Numbered from the stretch's first letter, positions 17,154 to 29,069 are shown. The stretch: DNA of 64,000 nt from Gadus chalcogrammus (GCF_026213295.1 NC_079424.1:16774970-16838969), one strand, 5' to 3'. The notes: generated from the sequence alone by a model not told the origin. Numbers and translations: made by a program.

Positions 17154-19082
17154 CAAAATGAGACACCTGGCCTTGTCCTTGATGCTGATAAGAGCCTGAT
17201 ACATCAAAAGAGTGACAGGGCAAAAGATAGTCATTACCCAGACAGAACAAAGGGGGACGGGGGGGTGAAAGGGATAGAGTGGTTGTATTTCATACTGGGG
17301 GTAAAACATAGGGCCAGTAGTTTTGCAATTAATATTCAACTCCAGTCCATTATTCGCTCACTTACATTCAAATTGCAACTCATTACCGTACCACCGCTCA
17401 TGTTCTGTAGGAGACCTGGGCAGTATAATGGTGCTTTAACCGCGTTCAAACGACTGGATGAAAATAGCAACATAAAGCGTCCTTGCTAATCGCAGGGATA
17501 CAAAGCTCCCGGAGAGTAACGGTCTGGAATGAACCGTCCCACCCTCCAGGCCGCGGCCTGAGGGAGAGCGGCCGAGGTGGAGGTGATTTAGTCGGAGCCC
17601 GGGGCCACGTGGTCGGTGATTGGCCCGGCTCGGGGGCGTGACACTGATGGATTGCACTGGGCTTGGGAAGTGGGCCGCCTATTGATTCCTCAGCCTTAAG
17701 GGCAGCTGTCTCTCCTCCAATTAAGAGTTCACCGGGCTGTCGCCCAAACGCGGTTTTTAATGAATAGCGCGTTCGTCTTCTACCTCGTTCACGGTACGCT
17801 ATCACACTCCACCTCCCGTGAGCCGCTTACCTAGTCTCACAATCAGACTTTAGATGAATGTCAAAGGTATTGTGTGACAAGCTTGGATCTGGTTGAACGG
17901 AGAGCTTCACTGTCTGTGGCTTCAGATTTGTTTCAACCAATTATGTTGCTGGAGGCAGGGATCTGAAAGCACCTCATTTGTGAAAACACACGGTGGACAC
18001 ATTAGTAATCTGTGAGGGTTTCAAATCAATACCGCGTCAACTGCCAACTGTAGAAATACACTTCAATAACTTAAATCCCCTTCTGAAAGCTCCATCCACT
18101 TGTTCGTTTTCTTGACTAGAAGGAGACAGCAGGAAAGGAAACAAGGCGTTGCTCCACCCTGCAGTTGTTGGTTCCCAGCCCAGGCTCTGTGCAGTCTCCG
18201 CCCAGAAGTTCTGTCTAACACAGCAGGACTGAATGCTGGATACCAGATTACACTTTCCCCTCCGTACGCCTACCACAAGAGTTTGCTAGCTCAATCTTGG
18301 CTGACAGAGTGCTGAAAGGGCACCAGTGCATAGTGTTTTTCAGAGGAGGGAATTGTGATGGCGGGGGTTGTTAATCCACAGAAATGTACCAGTTGATTAA
18401 TACATAAGCATGACGTAGGTGGTCCAGATGGTTTCAAATGCATAAGGAATTAATGACCTTGCTCATTCCTTATGGATGTAACGCTACTCGCTCTGCCTTT
18501 GCCGTGCCTATGCTATTAACAATATGAATACATAAATTAGGCACACTGGTACAGAAACAAGCAGTCAGAATCGTAGGACTTCTGGAATTAAATCAAAATA
18601 TTTTTGATGCAAAAAAGCAGCGGCTCTAGGAGAGATCAGACGATGCATTAGATCAAACCGTGGGGAAGTTGTGCATATTAAGCCAAGAACAAACCAAGAG
18701 AGACAGAGCTGAGGAGAAAACAGTATGAATCCCCACTCCCAATGATATCTGTTTGCTCTTCAACATCTACAACAGCCCACCACAGGAAGGCCCATATAAG
18801 GAGTTTGGAGGCTACGGGCATTTAGTGAAAAACTGTTTAATAACAGGTCAGGGAGGTCACTACCGCTCCAAGACCTTAAACCCTGAAATCCCGCCGCTTT
18901 GGCAGAGTGGGGAAAATCCAATTTCAGAGATCTGTCTTTCCGTACAGCTTGTTAGGCTCCTCGCTATGCCCCCTGGGAACAGGGAGAAGAGACAGCGGAG
19001 GAGAGGTTAAAGTTATAACAGCATTTGACCCCAAAGAGAGAGGGTGGTGCACACACGCACACACAGTGACAAACACAAGGGT
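17151..19082. other. unique intergenic sequence with small inverted repeat
   Basis: Unique sequence without recognised exons. A perfect 10-bp inverted repeat (CATAAGGAAT and its complement, 14-nt spacer) occupies 18441-18474. Confidence 0.4.
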
Positions 19083-19107
19083 ACACACACACACACACAC
19101 CCAGAAG

Positions 19108-19185
<78 letters not shown>

Positions 19186-19192
19186 AGACACA

Positions 19193-19275
<83 letters not shown>

Positions 19276-19315
19276 ACACACACACACACACACACAGACA
19301 CACAAACACACACAC
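19083..19315. repeat. compound (CA)n microsatellite
   Basis: CA runs broken by CAGACA, CACCCACA and a CCCAGAAGT spacer. About 230 bp in total. Confidence 0.97.
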
Positions 19316-20825
19316 TATTTATAGTCACCACAAATAACAAGCCGCGGGTTGAAATTCACTTATTTTGTTATTTGAGTGTTTTAAGTGTCATCATATGTGT
19401 CAACAACAAAACATTCAGCAGCATTAGCCTTGCCTCTCATTACCCTAACACGTCTCTGGGTTCTAATCATTGTCCATCACACTTCCAAAAATATTTTAAC
19501 AACCCGCTATCAAGCTCATGCAAACTGTTCCCGCACTTCAGTACGTCTGTTTCCGTCAGAGCCCTATGCACCTCAGTCGGATGCCGGGAAGTCTATTTCT
19601 GCTCCTAGGGGTAAAACTAAGGTATTCTATTTGAGTTGCAACACAGAAACTTTCCTTCTTAAAAGTACCTATATACATCATATACATATGGCAAGTTATA
19701 TGTCTGCGGAATATATTTCGTTTTTTTTCTCCGTCTCAGCTTCGATATTAGTTTCAGCTGTTTGATTTGTGACTGCAGAACTCCCAGTTTGGGCTCCCTG
19801 TCGCTGTGTGTGTGCTGTCGGAGCAGACCAGAACCCAGTCGGCCTACCATGCATCCTGTCCACATTTAATCACCGCGGCAACAGGCCACTTAGCGCAGCT
19901 GATATCTGAGCCTTCTTATTGATTGCTTGTCTAAACCCAGTATGGTTTGGGCTGGTGGCTGGTGTGTTTGTTTTGCCACACTCACGGTGGAGTCCACAAG
20001 CTGGTAAGGGCCAGAGCCCTTAACTGAGAGGGCAAACCCCAATAACAAGAGAGAGAGGGAGAGCGGTGGGGGAAGTGGGCCGAGGGAGAGAGATAAGAGG
20101 GAGAGATGAGAGGAAGAAATGCAGCCCAATTAATGAATGGATGAAGGCTCGTCGCGGATGAAATTACCGGTGAATTAAATGCCGGCGCTAAACAACGACC
20201 ATTGCGGTATGGAGGACGAAAAGGCCACTGGTAAATAGGCAAACATTCGGCGAAAGCATCTTACACAACTCCCGGGGAAATAGAGTCATATTTTTGGCGC
20301 TACTCCATAAATCATGGCTCTTAGCGACTGCGGCTAATTCTGTCATAAATAATTCACAGTTAGAGTTACGCAAAAGGAAAAAGAAAAAAAAGGACGAATA
20401 AAATAACATTGCAGCTCTCAACGCAGCAATGGGAAGCATTGCGAGGCCCGGATTGGGGTTTCAAACGGACTCACACAACCAACTGAACCTCGCTGACATC
20501 ATCAGTGTGAGGTCACTGGCTGACTTGAAAGATTCTCGGCTGAGCAGATAGGGCGGCAAAGTGCGTACTTTGTTGCCAGTGGGGTGTAACATTCCCCTTT
20601 GGGGCTACAATGATACCTCGTAGAAAAGGTTGACGTTTTACTGCATGCCCACACACAAAGACATGCGATAGGTTGTGTGATCATACAAAGTAAAACATCA
20701 GGATTCACACACACACACATGCATACAATTGCGTTTGCCACAGAGATACATTCTCGTGCACTGACGCACACACACTGACACATGCATGCGGAGGATCAGA
20801 CGTAGCTCAAGCACCACTGGGTGTA

Positions 20826-20828
<3 letters not shown>
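19316..20828. other. unique AT-moderate intergenic sequence
   Basis: Unique sequence. The segment around 20,120-20,200 is rich in TAATTAAT/GAATTAAA-like homeodomain-type words, but no element can be assigned. Confidence 0.35.

Positions 20829-20900
<72 letters not shown>
20829..20900. repeat. (AC)n microsatellite
   Basis: A perfect AC run of about 36 units. Confidence 0.97.
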
Positions 20901-20902
<2 letters not shown>

Positions 20903-20994
20903 ATCCGTATGATTCTTTTAAAACAGGCTGGTGAGGTACAAACACACAAACACACAAACACACACACAACAAATGTACCAAAGGTACTCAGATT

Positions 20995-21094
20995 NNNNNN
21001 NNNNNNNNNNNNNNNNNNNNNNNNNNNNNNNNNNNNNNNNNNNNNNNNNNNNNNNNNNNNNNNNNNNNNNNNNNNNNNNNNNNNNNNNNNNNNN
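20995..21094. other. assembly gap (100 N)
   Basis: Exactly 100 N, the usual placeholder for a gap of unknown size. CA-rich sequence on the left and a (GA)n run (21095-21124) on the right suggest that repeats broke the assembly. Confidence 0.99.
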
Positions 21095-21127
<33 letters not shown>

Positions 21128-21326
21128 AAGAGGGAGAGAGAGGAAGAGAAAGAGAGAGAGAGCGAGAGGACGTTGTTGCATCTGACACCACACCCACTGA
21201 AGTCCCATGCGAGCCTACGGAACACACCTGCACACAGGTGTGATCACTATCACGCAAACAGGAAGAGCTTGAATGGGAACTGGAAACTAATCCCACAGCT
21301 GCGGGGAGAAGACTTGTGTGGCAATC

Positions 21327-21537
<211 letters not shown>

Positions 21538-22181
21538 CTGTGCATAGCTGGGTTTTCATTACTGTTTACATGTGTATATACTATAAACAGGTGTGATATA
21601 GATCAGTGTGTAGGCCTGCGAGAGATGAAACTTCCACGTTGTGTGATGCACTCCTCATCAAATGAGACGCTGCTGCCCCTCGACAGCACGGCTCCACAGT
21701 CCCGGGCTACATCCTCTGTCTAAGAAAGCATTAGCATACTCCACGCCCGCAATACTGTAGCTTTAGCTGCTCCAGTGATTCCAGGAAGTGCAACTACCAG
21801 AGGAACGTATTGTTCTGTCCAGTAATAATAATACGAGTAGCAAGAGTTTAGCAGCACGGCAGGAATGTCCAATTTCCTTTGAACAAATTCCTGCAGCAAC
21901 ATTTCCCTCCACCCCTCCCCCCCATGGCTTCCTGTAGTGTGCTATTGTATATCTATTTGCTTTGGCGATAAAGAGGGCGTGTTCGCTTTAATACCCCCCC
22001 CCCCCCCCACCAAATGGAACAATCCAGAGCAGAAAACACTGATAGGAGACAGGAGGCCGAAATACAAAACAGGGCCGTGCAAACATTAAATCAAAAGTTG
22101 CGAGGTGTTGAGATTCGGCTGCGTTATGGCTGCGTGACATTGCTTTATCTCAGACCAAAACAGTAGCATGTTCAGGGGAGT

Positions 22182-22182
<1 letters not shown>
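21538..22182. other. unique intergenic sequence, nothing recognised
   Basis: Unique sequence with a C homopolymer near 21993-22009. No gene. Confidence 0.4.
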
Positions 22183-22237
<55 letters not shown>

Positions 22238-22302
22238 CATAAACACACACACACACACACACACACACCTACACATACACACAGACACACACACACACAC
22301 AG
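22183..22302. repeat. (AC)n microsatellite, interrupted
   Basis: AC runs with GCAC, TAAAC and TACACATAC interruptions. Confidence 0.95.
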
Positions 22303-22439
22303 AACCATCCTGCCTGCAGCCTCCCACAGGCATAACGCTGATAAATTATATCTGGCCATGAAGTTTCAACTGGGATATGACATCATGGGTGGCGGTCACT
22401 CCTCTCCCGATATATAGTGGAGGAGGCTAGGTTGGATTG

Positions 22440-22882
22440 TTCTGGGGGGGGGGGGGGGGGGGTTGGGGAGAGTGGGTGGTTTGATCACAGAAGGAGGGGG
22501 GGCAATGCCACTCTTGTCAGTTAAAATCAGGAGCTAATATGTTTCACTTTTCCTCTCCCTCCTCCCTGCCTTCCTTCCCTCCCCCACTTTCTCTCTCACT
22601 TTCGGACCCATCTCTCTCTGTCTCTCCCTTTCTACTCCCTCTCTGCCCCCTCTGTCCCTCCCTCTCTCTTTCCACCTCTCTCTCCCTTCCTCTCTTTCTC
22701 CCTCTCCCCTTATCCCCCCCCCCCCCCCCCCACCTCTCTCTCTCTCCCTATCCCTCCCTCTCTTTCTGTCTCTCTCTCTCCCTATCCCTCCCTTTCTCCC
22801 TCTCTCTATCTCCATACCCCTCCCTCTCTTCCCCTCTCTATCTCTCTCCCTCCCCCTCTCTCCCTCCCTCTCTCTCTCCCCT
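22440..22882. repeat. G homopolymer and long pyrimidine (CT/CCCT) tract
   Basis: A G run at about 22446-22462, then 22536-22882 almost entirely C/T with CTCTCTCC and CCCT words and a C homopolymer near 22716-22730. Confidence 0.9.
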
Positions 22883-23796
22883 TGCCTTGATGTGCTGTAA
22901 ACAGGGTAAAAGGGCCCAGCTGTGTGGAGTTATTGTTGGTGTCAGTAGGAAGTGCTGATAGCTTTTGCAGCTGAACAAAAGCTGGATGAGGGGAGTGGGG
23001 GCGCGCTCCAGACACTGTGGCTCCAGCCTAGATTCTCTCCCACAATCCCTGCACTGCGCTGCCATTGTTCAGCCCTCCACAGCCCCCTCTCCCCCCCCCC
23101 TCTGCCCCGTCAGCTGCAACCTAGGACAGAGGGCAAAAAAGAAAGAAGAAAAAAAAAAAGCAAAAGAAACTCAGCCTAAAAGGGCTTTTTTACAGGCTAC
23201 TGAAACTGAAGTCTGAAGTAGTTAAGTTTGGTTACAAGGGGACTTTATTGAAGTTGTTGTTTATAACGCATATTGTAGGGGGGATCAATGATGACTAGAT
23301 GTATGCAATAAACAGGTATTTTTTATTTTATTTTATTCAGAATTTTAAGAATTAAGTTTATATTATTTTTTTAATTTTACTTTATTTCACTATAAATAGT
23401 TTTATTCAGCTCAGTATTTGATCTTGTTATTGTTGGTTTTGCCTAATGTTGTACAAACATATAATTTATAAAAGTATAATCTGCAAAAGATTGATATAGC
23501 CTTAGTGATAAACATTAAGTAATACATATATTTTTTCCCATCCGTGTTAAAAGCGGGACATTCCTACACAGCTTGCCTTCAAAGCTCTCTCCCTCCTTCT
23601 CCGCATTCCCTATTCTTCGCTGTAAGGACACTGTTCGAGTTGGGACGGTGACAATGGCCGCTTGCAGGTGCGCGGGGCGGTAATCGCATCAGAGTGATTT
23701 AAGGTGATAAATGAACGATGATCTCCAAGGCCAGATTGTTCTCAGGGTTTACGCGCAGTGCAGGTGAATGGGGGGGAGTGCGAGCCTCTTGTTTGA
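22883..23796. other. distal upstream region of id1, unannotated
   Basis: Unique, becoming AT-rich at 23,290-23,560 and GC-richer towards 23,640. No exon is recognised. It directly precedes the candidate BMP response element. Confidence 0.4.
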
Positions 23797-23890
23797 GGTC
23801 TCCATGGAGACCGCCCGCGCGGCGCCAGGCTGACAGGCGTCAAGGCTCGAATGAATGGGTGACGTCACCGCGCTGGCGCCTGCCAGTCTG
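23797..23890 (+). promoter_or_regulatory. candidate BMP/Smad response element of id1
   Basis: The segment contains, in order: a 16-bp palindrome with inward GTCT and AGAC Smad boxes (23797-23812); a GGCGCC palindrome (23821-23826) followed by AGGCTGACAGGCGTC; a 12-bp palindrome GGTGACGTCACC holding a consensus CRE (23858-23869); and a second GGCGCC (23875-23880) exactly five bases before GTCT (23886-23889). The GGCGCC-N5-GTCT arrangement is the known Smad1/5-Smad4 bipartite site. Mammalian Id1 has a BMP response element built from GGCGCC and Smad boxes about 1 kb upstream of its start. This cluster lies about 0.95 kb upstream of the predicted id1 transcription start. Function is inferred from motif grammar and position. 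Confidence 0.8.
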
Positions 23891-24696
23891 CTCCGGCTTG
23901 TTTGGACAATCTGCGAGAAGATTCAGAACAGAGCGATGCAATTTCAGCGTGCACACACGGAGAACATGTGAAGGAATCCGCCAAGTCGCTCATAGGGATT
24001 TCCTTCACCAAAAAGGAAAAAGGAAAGTCTGTGCTAAAAAGTATAGCTCGTATGAAGAAAGCTTTGAATAAATAAATAAAAACCTTCCAACTCTATACAG
24101 CTCATAGCATAGGCGGACGACTGTTCGAGACGACTGTTCCCCCGTTTACCCTTATCGTTGCAATGCGATACTTTGCTTTTATTTCTTATCTCGGATGTTT
24201 TATACAAGTTTGAATTTCCAGTGGTTTCAATGCACACAAATAATAATAAGAGTAAACAACGAGCTAAAGCGGATCCCAAACAAACTTCTGAAATTGGTGA
24301 GAACTGAAAACAACTTTACACCAGATAAACTCCCGGACAGATGTATAATTTATATAAGCCGCTACATAAAAGTACCCACAACTATTCGTCGTATTGTGCA
24401 TTCATTGGCATTCACAACATCTGTAGCATACCCACTACGATGGTCAGTAGCACTGTGGTGGTAATTATAATCAACTATTCATTCTATTCATCCCTTCCTC
24501 ATCCCACACACATTCTCACAGTTCATAGGCATTCACCACCCCTTGAATGTCCCCAGGCAATCTACACCTGCAGAGTCCCCCGGCCACGGGACAGCTGGAT
24601 TCCCACATATTACCCGTAAAAGACACACATTTGTTTCCATTTGTAACGCCATCCCTCAAACAGATTGTAAATCCCGATAACCAGGCAACCGACGCC

Positions 24697-24840
24697 ATTG
24701 GCCGAGAGCGGTGTTGTGGGACGACCCGCCAATGCAAACCCCGGCGCCCCATTGGTCCGCTGCTCCGAGACGGGATACGTCAGGGAACGCCCCTAGGGTC
24801 CCGGTCGACTATAAAGCCGGGCTGGTTCACCCATGTGGAC
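24697..24840 (+). promoter_or_regulatory. id1: id1 core promoter
   Basis: TATAAA lies at 24810-24815, so transcription should begin near 24,840. Upstream are three CCAAT boxes: inverted ATTGG at 24697-24701 and 24751-24755, and forward CCAAT at 24729-24733. A GGCGCC palindrome is at 24743-24748 and a TACGTCAG half-CRE near 24776. TATA plus CCAAT plus GC elements fit an inducible immediate-early promoter such as id1. The start site is predicted, not observed. Confidence 0.8.
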
Positions 24841-24991
24841 GTTGCAAACTGTCAACATTGCCGTGCATCAACTCTTGAGAGCTGAAACAGTATTTCTTCG
24901 CTCACCAAACTCCTCTCGACTTTTTTTTATGTACAATCATTGTACCTCCTTTTTCTTGGAAACTACATCTCCCAGCCAAGCAGCCGTCAAC

Positions 24992-25557
24992 ATGAAGGTA
25001 GTCGGATCTACGTGCGCACTGAAAAGCAAGGTCGGCGGCGAGGACATGGTGCGCTGCCTGTCCGACCAGAGTCTGGCCATCTCCAAGATGTCCAAGATCC
25101 CGCTGCTGGACGAGCAGATGAGCGTCTTCCTGCAGGACATGAACAGCTGTTACAGCAAGCTGAAGGAGCTGGTGCCCACCCTGCCCACCAACAAGAAGGC
25201 CAGCAAGGTGGAGATCCTGCAGCACGTCATTGACTACATCTGGGACCTCCAGGTTGAGCTGGACGAGCCCGAGAAGAGCCGTCATGGCTCAGGGCTACCC
25301 CGCACGCCGCTGACCACCCTCAACGCGGAGCTGGCCAGCATTTCAGTCGAGGTAAATATTGTTCTGAGGCTTGGACCACTCACAGACTCTTGCTTAACTT
25401 TGCGTAATAGTTGCATCATGAATCAGGGAAGGGATGACAAGCTATGGCGTTGATGTTTATTCTTTGTGCTTTGGCTGTGATCGTATTATTAACGTTTGCT
25501 TTCCCTCTTCCCTCTCAACAGAACGGCTGCTCAGACGACAGGATCATGTGCCGCTAA
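24992..25557 (+). CDS. id1: DNA-binding protein inhibitor Id1, two coding exons
   Basis: Coding exons are 24992-25351 (120 codons, starting MKVVGSTCALKS) and 25522-25557 (NGCSDDRIMCR, then TAA), giving 131 aa. The 170-bp intron has GTAAAT and CTCTCAACAG ends and lies in phase 0. The protein has an HLH (helix 1 about 45-63, with NSCYSKLKELVP; loop 64-71; helix 2 about 72-90, with SKVEILQHVIDYI) and no preceding basic region, so it dimerises with E-proteins and blocks their DNA binding in the nucleus. The N-terminal VRCLSDQSLAIS and the C-terminal DDRIMCR mark Id1 rather than Id2, Id3 or Id4. The start has A at -3 (GTCAACATGA). W84 replaces the arginine of mammalian ID1 in helix 2. The gene is tail to tail with ncoa3. 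Confidence 0.97.
25352..25521 (+). other. id1: id1 intron, open when retained
   Basis: A GT-AG intron of 170 bp. If retained, the frame stays open from exon 1 to a stop at 25451-25453. This would replace the last 11 residues by about 33 intron-encoded ones. Mammalian ID1 is known to make such an intron-retained isoform. Confidence 0.8.
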
Positions 25558-26064
25558 AGACAGAGAGACACACAGAGACACACACCGAGCATCGCTTCAG
25601 CATTCCGAGAAGAGGCGAGCCAAGTGAAGAACCGAACAAGGCTGACTGGCGTGACCCCGATGAACCACGTCGAAAACCCAACCTTGAACAGCTTAGTAGG
25701 GACGTTTGAATAGCCCACGCTAGACAGTATACTCCGTGGACCTTCTCCCGAGGCCCGCCATTCGTCGAGAGCTGGAGAAGGAGAGTGGGGGGGCCCAATA
25801 GACTGGGTTGGCCCCCGGACACCATGGCGGTTTATAGGCTGCACTGGAGCAAGTTGTTTGCTTGTAGAGCTGCAGAAGAAAAGTCTAAAAAGTTACTGTT
25901 ACGTTTTTGTATCTTGTAAAACCTTTTTTTTGTCGAAAAATGTTTTTTTGTAAAATGAAAAAATCATGCTCAGAATTCTGAGCGAAAAATTGTATTGTAT
26001 ATTACAATGTCACATTATGTGAAAGAATATATTGTTTCTTGCAATGTATGTTATTGGTGTTTTT

Positions 26065-26070
26065 ATTAAA
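26065..26070 (+). terminator. id1: id1 poly(A) signal ATTAAA
   Basis: ATTAAA lies 508 bp after the stop, followed within about 30 bp by a TG-rich CTGTGTTGG element. The 3'UTR is T-rich (runs near 25925-25950), which fits a short-lived mRNA. An earlier AATAAA was not seen in this interval. Confidence 0.65.
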
Positions 26071-26099
26071 ACAAGATTATTTTTTATCAAGTATACCTG

Positions 26100-26909
26100 T
26101 GTTGGTCGATTTTTCTGTAGCATATATTAGAGTCAAAATACCAAAGCACATGGGAAAGCATAACTTATTTGAAAGTGAAGTCTTAAAAGGCTGTACGCAT
26201 ATAGGCCTACAAAATCCGCAGGGTTTAGTATAGGCCCCATTTTATGAGGCTGTATGTCGTAGATCACAGTGGTCGATCCCGTGAGGAACACATAAGGCGC
26301 TGGTAGAGGTCAGGACAATCGCCACACAACCATTAATGCACATTCAAATGTTACCCCTTGTCACGCAAAAACCAGGCTGGTGGCCTGCGCACACAATGAC
26401 GCATTCCTTGTTAAATCGCTCATTTGTATTTGTATGGCTCGTTAAGGTATCACATTACCAGCGAAACTCACACTTTGGTGAGTTGGGTGTTCAGGGGTCT
26501 TAACGAATAGTTCCCCAAAATTATTTAAAGCAATCACAAGCAGACCCAAACTTAACCAATAGGCTTGCCACCATACTCTCATGACCTATTTCAATATGTG
26601 AATAATTAAGGCGAGTCCATTAAGGAGGGCTATAATGGCTTTAACATTTGGCCAAATACATGATGTCAGCTAAAATTCCAATAAACGTCCTAATAAAACG
26701 TACATTTGAAAATGGTGTTCCGATAGGAGTGCGTCTAAATCAGTCGCTCGACAACATTAAAGTTTCGCCTTTCGGTGGGGCACGGGTTAAAACGGGCTTC
26801 GGAACGCCAATTCGTTATAAGATTTATTCAGTCTCCCTGGTGCAATGTTTTTCCCATTTCCCTGCGGTGCGATGCGCACAGCTGCAGCCCCGGCGTCCCG
26901 AGGCCCGGC

Positions 26910-26985
<76 letters not shown>

Positions 26986-27970
26986 GTGTGTGTGATTGTG
27001 TTTGTGTGATAGCTTTGTGCCAAGGGCAGGGGAGGGCGGCGGGCCCCAGACTGAGCGGCGCCTCGGCACACCTGGGGAAGTTCAGGTTAAATAGCTCCAC
27101 ATTCCTCAACACACAGCTGATTGAAACATTAACAAACAGTAATCCACCAGCCAGGCCGCAGATGGGCCGGGAAAGCTGCCAACAGAGAGACTCTCCTCGC
27201 CTGTTATATATTCCCACAGTACAGTAGTTATAAAGTCTGCTATTAATATACACTTTTTCTCCATCTCTTAAGTTTTTTTTTCAAGCGCGCAACTGAAAAA
27301 CTCACTGGAAATTAGTTGTGCACATGAGTTTGATTTACTTGCGTGCTTACGCTTTGTGTTTTGTAACCTATGGTGGAATATTTTCTTTACCTTGAAAGTT
27401 TGCATATTTTAATTTTTAACCAAATGTATGTTTTTGCATGTTATAGGTTGATAATTATCTCTTATATTACATCTTATAGCCAACAAGATGGTCGTATTTG
27501 AATGTTTTTTAAAAAAAAGACAAGGCTGCATGTCACCACGCTACAAAAACGAATTCAGTAAATATTTGACTATTATTTAGTAGTTATACTATCTATTGTG
27601 TCGTCCAAAGTCAAAACAAAAACTTTCTTGACATTCTTGGTCGTAGCGCCCCCCTGCGACTATATTTGGAGTTGCAAACTTGGCATTCAGTATGACATGT
27701 GTGGGAAATTATTCACAAGTAGACAACAGCGCCACCCTCTGATCACAAAGACTACATACGTGTTTTCAACAGTGTTAATAAGGTGGGCCTAGTATCTATG
27801 AGTGACGACGGGTAGCCCTAGCTAAATAAAGAGAAGTATGGCAAATATTATGGCATTGATCTCTTTTATATATTTAGTCAATGGCAGACATATATAATCT
27901 AGGCCCTACCTATCAACTAAACAACATACCCTATGACTTGGAGGGAGGAAGGAAGAGGAAAGGGTGACTT
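26100..27970. other. id1-ncoa3 intergenic spacer, proximal part
   Basis: AT-rich unique sequence with one (GT)n microsatellite at 26912-26975. No exon, RNA or mobile-element end was recognised. Confidence 0.5.
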
Positions 27971-27971
27971 A

Positions 27972-28162
27972 TCAGTTCACCAAAGAAGTAGTATAAAAAC
28001 AAACCAACTCAACATGTTAGTGGTATAAAAGCAGACTAACTAATCAAGTTAGTGGTTGGAAAACAGACACTCACCAAGTTAGTGGTTTAAAATCCGACCA
28101 ACTAATAAGGTTAGTGGTTTGAAAACGGACCACCTCACCAAGTTAGTGGTTTGACAGACCAA
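27972..28162. repeat. about 35-bp minisatellite, left block
   Basis: Tandem imperfect copies of a unit like AGTTAGTGGTTTGAAAACAG followed by ACCAACTCACCA. The array continues at 29813-29875, beyond the transposon, and isolated copies occur at about 30520-30595. Confidence 0.85.
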
Positions 28163-28599
28163 GGCCCAATCCCGTTTCTTTGCTCACTGTCTCAACCCTA
28201 CATCTCAACCCTAACCCTCATTGCTCATGCTCATTGCTACCCCTCATTGCTACCCCTAACTGATCCCCTACCAAATGGGACAACCCTACCCTGTGACGTC
28301 ATCATGGCCTCCCCGTGCCCCCTAGCAGATAACCAGACCCCTGGTAATGTTACAAGAGACAGACTGGCTGCCATTGTCTCGGGCAACGAGCAAGACCCAT
28401 TGTAAAGATGTTTAACCTGAAATGGTATTTATATTTTGGCCTAGTGTGAGTGCACCCTTAGATAATAATCGGTTATGAACAAGAACACTTTAGAATAAAC
28501 ACTTTATTTAAATAAGAAACACTGAACAACACATCTAAAAATACACACTCAAGCATATAAAAATACACACACACGCACACCTAAAAATACACACACACA

Positions 28600-28813
28600 C
28601 ACACACACCCACTCTCTCTCAGCTTTTGAGAGAATGGTGGAGAATCACATCTTCTCCACCATTCCGCCAACTTTGCCTCGCTCTCCTCATGCCTCGCCTG
28701 CTCCCTGGCACTCTCCTCTTGGAAGGGGTGTCTGGGGTGGTGGAAGAGGTGCCTGGGGTGGAGGAGCATGAGGGAGAGGTGGGGGGGCTGGTGGCAGTGG
28801 ACTCAACGATGTC
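28600..28813 (-). pseudogene. relic exon inside the transposon
   Basis: On the - strand a good acceptor (TTTTCTTTCAG) precedes a Ser/Thr/Pro-rich stretch starting DIVESTATSPPTSPS. After an apparent frameshift, a charged helical stretch (EESAREQARHEESEAKLAEW) follows, ending in a CA-rich tail. A Pro/Ser linker followed by an acidic/Arg helix resembles the C-terminal half of the Myb/SANT-like proteins that accompany Harbinger transposons, but I cannot name it firmly. It is short and frame-broken. Confidence 0.35.
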
Positions 28814-29069
28814 CTGAAAGAAAACGAATAAGAAGGAATTAGGAATTATATGCCAGAACTGGGTGATATGGCCATATGTTACGTACAATATATAATAGCT
28901 ATGTAGACAATATAGTACTGCCAAAAATTACATTGATTAACCATGTAATATTACTAATATAATATAATATATTAGTATATATAATATTACTTATAGAATG
29001 TTACTAATATAATATAATATATTAGTATAAAGCTTATTTTTAACCTGGAGTCACTAGAACATGGAAGAT

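Noticed and set aside
23718..24071. 117-aa frame over the id1 upstream element
   Set aside because: It covers the CpG-rich regulatory cluster, has no homology and no promoter of its own.
24902..25285. 127-aa frame antisense to id1
   Set aside because: It is the complement of the conserved HLH exon; codon constraint on the other strand explains its openness.
24992..25557. Assignment of the HLH gene as id2 or id3
   Set aside because: The N-terminal VRCLSDQSLAIS and the C-terminal DDRIMCR are specific to Id1.
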